From: Desulfuromonadaceae bacterium | Lineage (GTDB): Bacteria > Desulfobacterota > Desulfuromonadia > Desulfuromonadales > Syntrophotaleaceae | DNA: 5,617 nucleotides | Direction of reading: 5' to 3' | NCBI GenBank assembly: GCA_021107335.1 | Contig: JAIOSZ010000160.1 | Coordinates: forward strand, 1-5,617 | In this document: in pieces, positions 4,841 to 5,617 of the stretch | Position numbering within the stretch: position 1 is the first letter of the stretch | How the letters are laid out: every line of letters starts with the position of its first letter | Translations under genes and position numbers: made by a program | The notes under the pieces: generated by a model | Told to the model about the DNA's origin: nothing | Seen by the model: only the letters and a program-made list of their open reading frames with translations | Database searches by the model: none

Positions 4841-5617
4841 ATGCTGACCTATCCCCAGATTGATCCAGTTATTTTGCACATCGGGCCTCTTGCCATCCGT
4901 TGGTATGGCCTTATGTATCTACTCGGTTTTGTTGCTGCGTACTACCTGATTCGGCATTTAAACCGATTGCGGCGTTTACCTCTGGACAATGCCGGGGTCT
5001 CCGATCTGCTCTTTTATTGTGTGCTCGGGGTTATTTTGGGTGGCCGCCTCGGCTATGTATTGTTTTACGATCTTTCCTATTATCTACAACATCCGCTGCA
5101 GATACTGGCGGTCTGGCAAGGGGGAATGAGTTTTCACGGTGGTTTTTGCGGCGTGGCGATTTCTGCTTCCTTCTTTTGCCTGCGTAAAAAGTTGCCTTGG
5201 CTGCTGACTGGCGATGTGTTGGCGACGGCCGCCACCATCGGTCTAGGTCTTGTCCGTCTTGGCAACTTTATCAACGGTGAATTGTGGGGTCGGGTGACTG
5301 ATGTTCCCTGGGGTATGGTCTTTCCAGGCGCCGGTCCTTTGCCGCGCCATCCCAGCCAACTCTATGAAGCGGGCCTAGAGGGTGTCGTGCTCTTTGTGCT
5401 GCTTTATGTTCCCCATCGTCGTCGTGTGACGCCCGGAGTTCCGCTTTTTTCTTTTTGTCTACTTTACGGGCTATTTCGTTTCGGGCTCGAATTTGTTCGA
5501 GAGCCCGATGCGCATATCGGTTTTTTGTGGGGTGCAACCACCATGGGACAGTTGCTATCGCTGCCCATGATCTTCATAGGCCTGATCGGTCTCGGTTGGA
5601 TTCTGCTGGCTAGGAGG
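4841..5617 (+). CDS. lgt: Prolipoprotein diacylglyceryl transferase Lgt (3' end outside window)
   Basis: Lgt is the inner-membrane enzyme that moves diacylglycerol from phosphatidylglycerol to the lipobox cysteine of prolipoproteins, the first step of lipoprotein maturation. The frame is open from ATG 4841 to the last base, giving 259 residues without a stop. Family blocks are all present in order: RWYGLMYLLGF (20-30), GGRLGYVLFY (67-76), GGMSFHGG (94-101, His99 matching E. coli His103), VRLGNFINGELWGR (138-151) with Arg139, Asn142, Asn145 and Glu147, RHPSQLYEA (169-177), and YGLFRFGLEFVREPD (209-223), which contains the region of E. coli Arg239. About seven hydrophobic segments fit the seven-helix fold. 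Lgt proteins usually have about 260-290 residues, so only a short tail is missing. AAGGAA (4830-4835), five bases before the ATG, supports the start. Confidence 0.96.
   Translation, partial: MLTYPQIDPVILHIGPLAIRWYGLMYLLGFVAAYYLIRHLNRLRRLPLDNAGVSDLLFYCVLGVILGGRLGYVLFYDLSYYLQHPLQILAVWQGGMSFHGGFCGVAISASFFCLRKKLPWLLTGDVLATAATIGLGLVRLGNFINGELWGRVTDVPWGMVFPGAGPLPRHPSQLYEAGLEGVVLFVLLYVPHRRRVTPGVPLFSFCLLYGLFRFGLEFVREPDAHIGFLWGATTMGQLLSLPMIFIGLIGLGWILLARR

Noticed and set aside
4900..5187. + strand ORF of 95 codons at the lgt locus
   Set aside because: It is out of frame with lgt, whose conserved motifs run through the same bases in another frame.
1..5617. Mobile elements, CRISPR arrays, tRNA or rRNA genes
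   Set aside because: No transposase or integrase, no regularly spaced short repeats, no tRNA-like cloverleaf or rRNA segment was seen.

Overview
The window looks like an ordinary stretch of housekeeping chromosome from a Gram-negative bacterium, most likely a deltaproteobacterium of the Desulfuromonadales (Geobacter/Desulfuromonas/Pelobacter-like). This rests on the gene order rpsA, sppA, ihfB, where sppA sits between the S1 and IHF-beta genes that adjoin in gammaproteobacteria, on the protein flavour, and on a moderate GC content. The lineage is an inference from remembered gene order, not a search result. All six protein genes lie on the + strand, and both end genes are cut by the window edges.

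Left block (1-3379): the 5'-truncated gene for ribosomal protein S1 (six S1 domains) ends in a strong intrinsic terminator. It is followed by sppA (membrane-anchored Ser/Lys signal peptide peptidase), ihfB (integration host factor beta, nine bases after sppA with its Shine-Dalgarno overlapping the sppA stop) and a small PaaI-type hotdog thioesterase. A perfect, apparently bidirectional terminator at 3437-3472 closes this block.

Middle (3380-3869): 490 bases without a convincing protein gene. Beyond the terminator it holds several hairpins, a 13-bp long-range stem that competes with a terminator-like hairpin for the same strand, two overlapping tiny ORFs that I do not trust as genes, and, next to the following gene, two candidate promoters with a 10-bp inverted repeat around them. 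This is the least explained part of the window. I recognise no named RNA family there.

Right block (3870-5617): an RluA-family pseudouridine synthase with an S4 domain, then lgt (prolipoprotein diacylglyceryl transferase), open to the window edge and probably lacking only a short C-terminus. The 53-base gap between them has no clear terminator, so they are probably co-transcribed.

Functionally the set covers translation (S1, rRNA or tRNA pseudouridylation), chromosome architecture (IHF) and envelope protein processing (Lgt puts the lipid on prolipoproteins; SppA clears cleaved signal peptides). I see no mobile element, CRISPR array, tRNA, rRNA, defence locus or other clear new system.
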